A DNA stretch of 64,000 bases from a bacterium (GTDB lineage Bacteria > Bacillota > Bacilli > Lactobacillales > Streptococcaceae). This document shows, piece after piece, positions 63,924 to 64,000 of this stretch (the stretch's first letter is position 1; every line of letters begins with the position of its first letter). The DNA lies in contig CAJNDO010000004.1 in NCBI GenBank assembly GCA_905221545.1, positions 122,269 to 186,268 on the forward strand. Reading direction: 5' to 3'. A model generated the notes under the pieces. That model searched no databases, was not told the DNA's origin, and saw nothing but the letters and a program-made list of their open reading frames with translations. The position numbers and the translations under genes are program-made.

Positions 63924-64000
63924 GGCTCTTTGTCAACTGTAGTGGGTTGAAGAAAAGCTAAAATCTAGAAAGGATACATTTCGTCCTTTCTTTTTTGATG
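63924..64000. mobile_element. probable end of an ISL3-family insertion sequence
   Basis: The sequence beginning GGCTCTTTGTCAACTGTAGT resembles the terminal inverted repeat of ISL3-type elements (IS1167/IS1193 group), recalled from memory. It begins directly after the parC terminator and runs to the window edge, so no transposase is visible. A small hairpin AGAAAGGA/TCCTTTCT follows. Confidence 0.5.

Overview
The window is a chromosome segment of a Mitis-group streptococcus (Streptococcus pneumoniae / S. mitis / S. pseudopneumoniae). This rests on recognisable pneumococcal gene order (rimM-trmD, gor, a MacAB-like exporter, metG, pepN-ciaRH, dinG-rodA, gyrB-ezrA, clpE, folD, rpiA-deoB-punA, deoD, coaA, deoA-deoC-cdd-pnrA, plsY, parE-parC), on two BOX repeats, and on low GC with strong TATAAT/TGnTATAAT promoters. 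ParC carries Gly52 and Asp91 where, from memory, S. pneumoniae R6 has Ser52 and Asn91. These are changes usually associated with viridans streptococci, so S. mitis or a recombinant pneumococcus is more likely than a plain pneumococcus. No rRNA, tRNA, CRISPR array or prophage is visible.

Layout. 1-2.8 kb: end of an alpha/beta hydrolase gene, rimM-trmD, an ATP-cone gene and a PC4-like ssDNA-binding protein, ending in a BOX element. 3-8.5 kb: bioY under a BirA-type operator, gor, and a MacAB-like three-gene exporter. 8.6-15.8 kb: metG, a PadR/membrane-protein pair, a lipoprotein nuclease, and an overlapping run of small accessory genes (Tad2-like DUF2829, SDR, Nudix, an orphan PEP-utilising barrel, ASCH). 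16-31 kb: pepN, ciaRH, U32 peptidase, dinG, rodA, DJ-1, HAD, gyrB, ezrA. 31-38.7 kb: DUF1827, Nudix, CtsR-controlled clpE, ykuJ-like, an amino-acid ABC pair, folD, nnrD.

38.8-57.5 kb is dominated by nucleoside and pentose metabolism: rpiA, deoB, punA, deoD, then an RsmC-like methyltransferase, deoA, deoC, cdd and a PnrA-type nucleoside ABC importer. Imported nucleosides are phosphorolysed (PunA, DeoD, DeoA), the pentose phosphate is rearranged (DeoB, RpiA) or cleaved (DeoC), and cytidine is deaminated (Cdd). Between punA and deoD sits an accessory insert: a 910-residue secreted protein and a class I glutamine amidotransferase. 57.5-64 kb: plsY, parE, an ANT(6)-like nucleotidyltransferase gene, parC, and what looks like the end of an ISL3-type insertion sequence.

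Most notable. (1) The 910-residue protein at 42378-45110 combines a YSIRK-like signal, a Ca-binding segment, a class 3 lipase, two fucolectin-type (FTP/F5-8C) lectin domains and a C-terminal domain that reads as domain 4 of a cholesterol-dependent cytolysin, with no pore-forming domains. (2) A family of structured repeats precedes the glutamine amidotransferase gene, deoD (two tandem copies) and parC. Compensatory base changes support the fold, and deoD and parC have no ribosome-binding site of their own next to the start codon. (3) An aminoglycoside 6-adenylyltransferase-like gene lies between parE and parC. (4) There is a chromosomal Tad2-like gene and a stand-alone PEP-utilising-enzyme barrel lacking the catalytic cysteine. 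(5) Five genes have a -10 box only 6-8 nt before the start codon, which predicts leaderless mRNAs.
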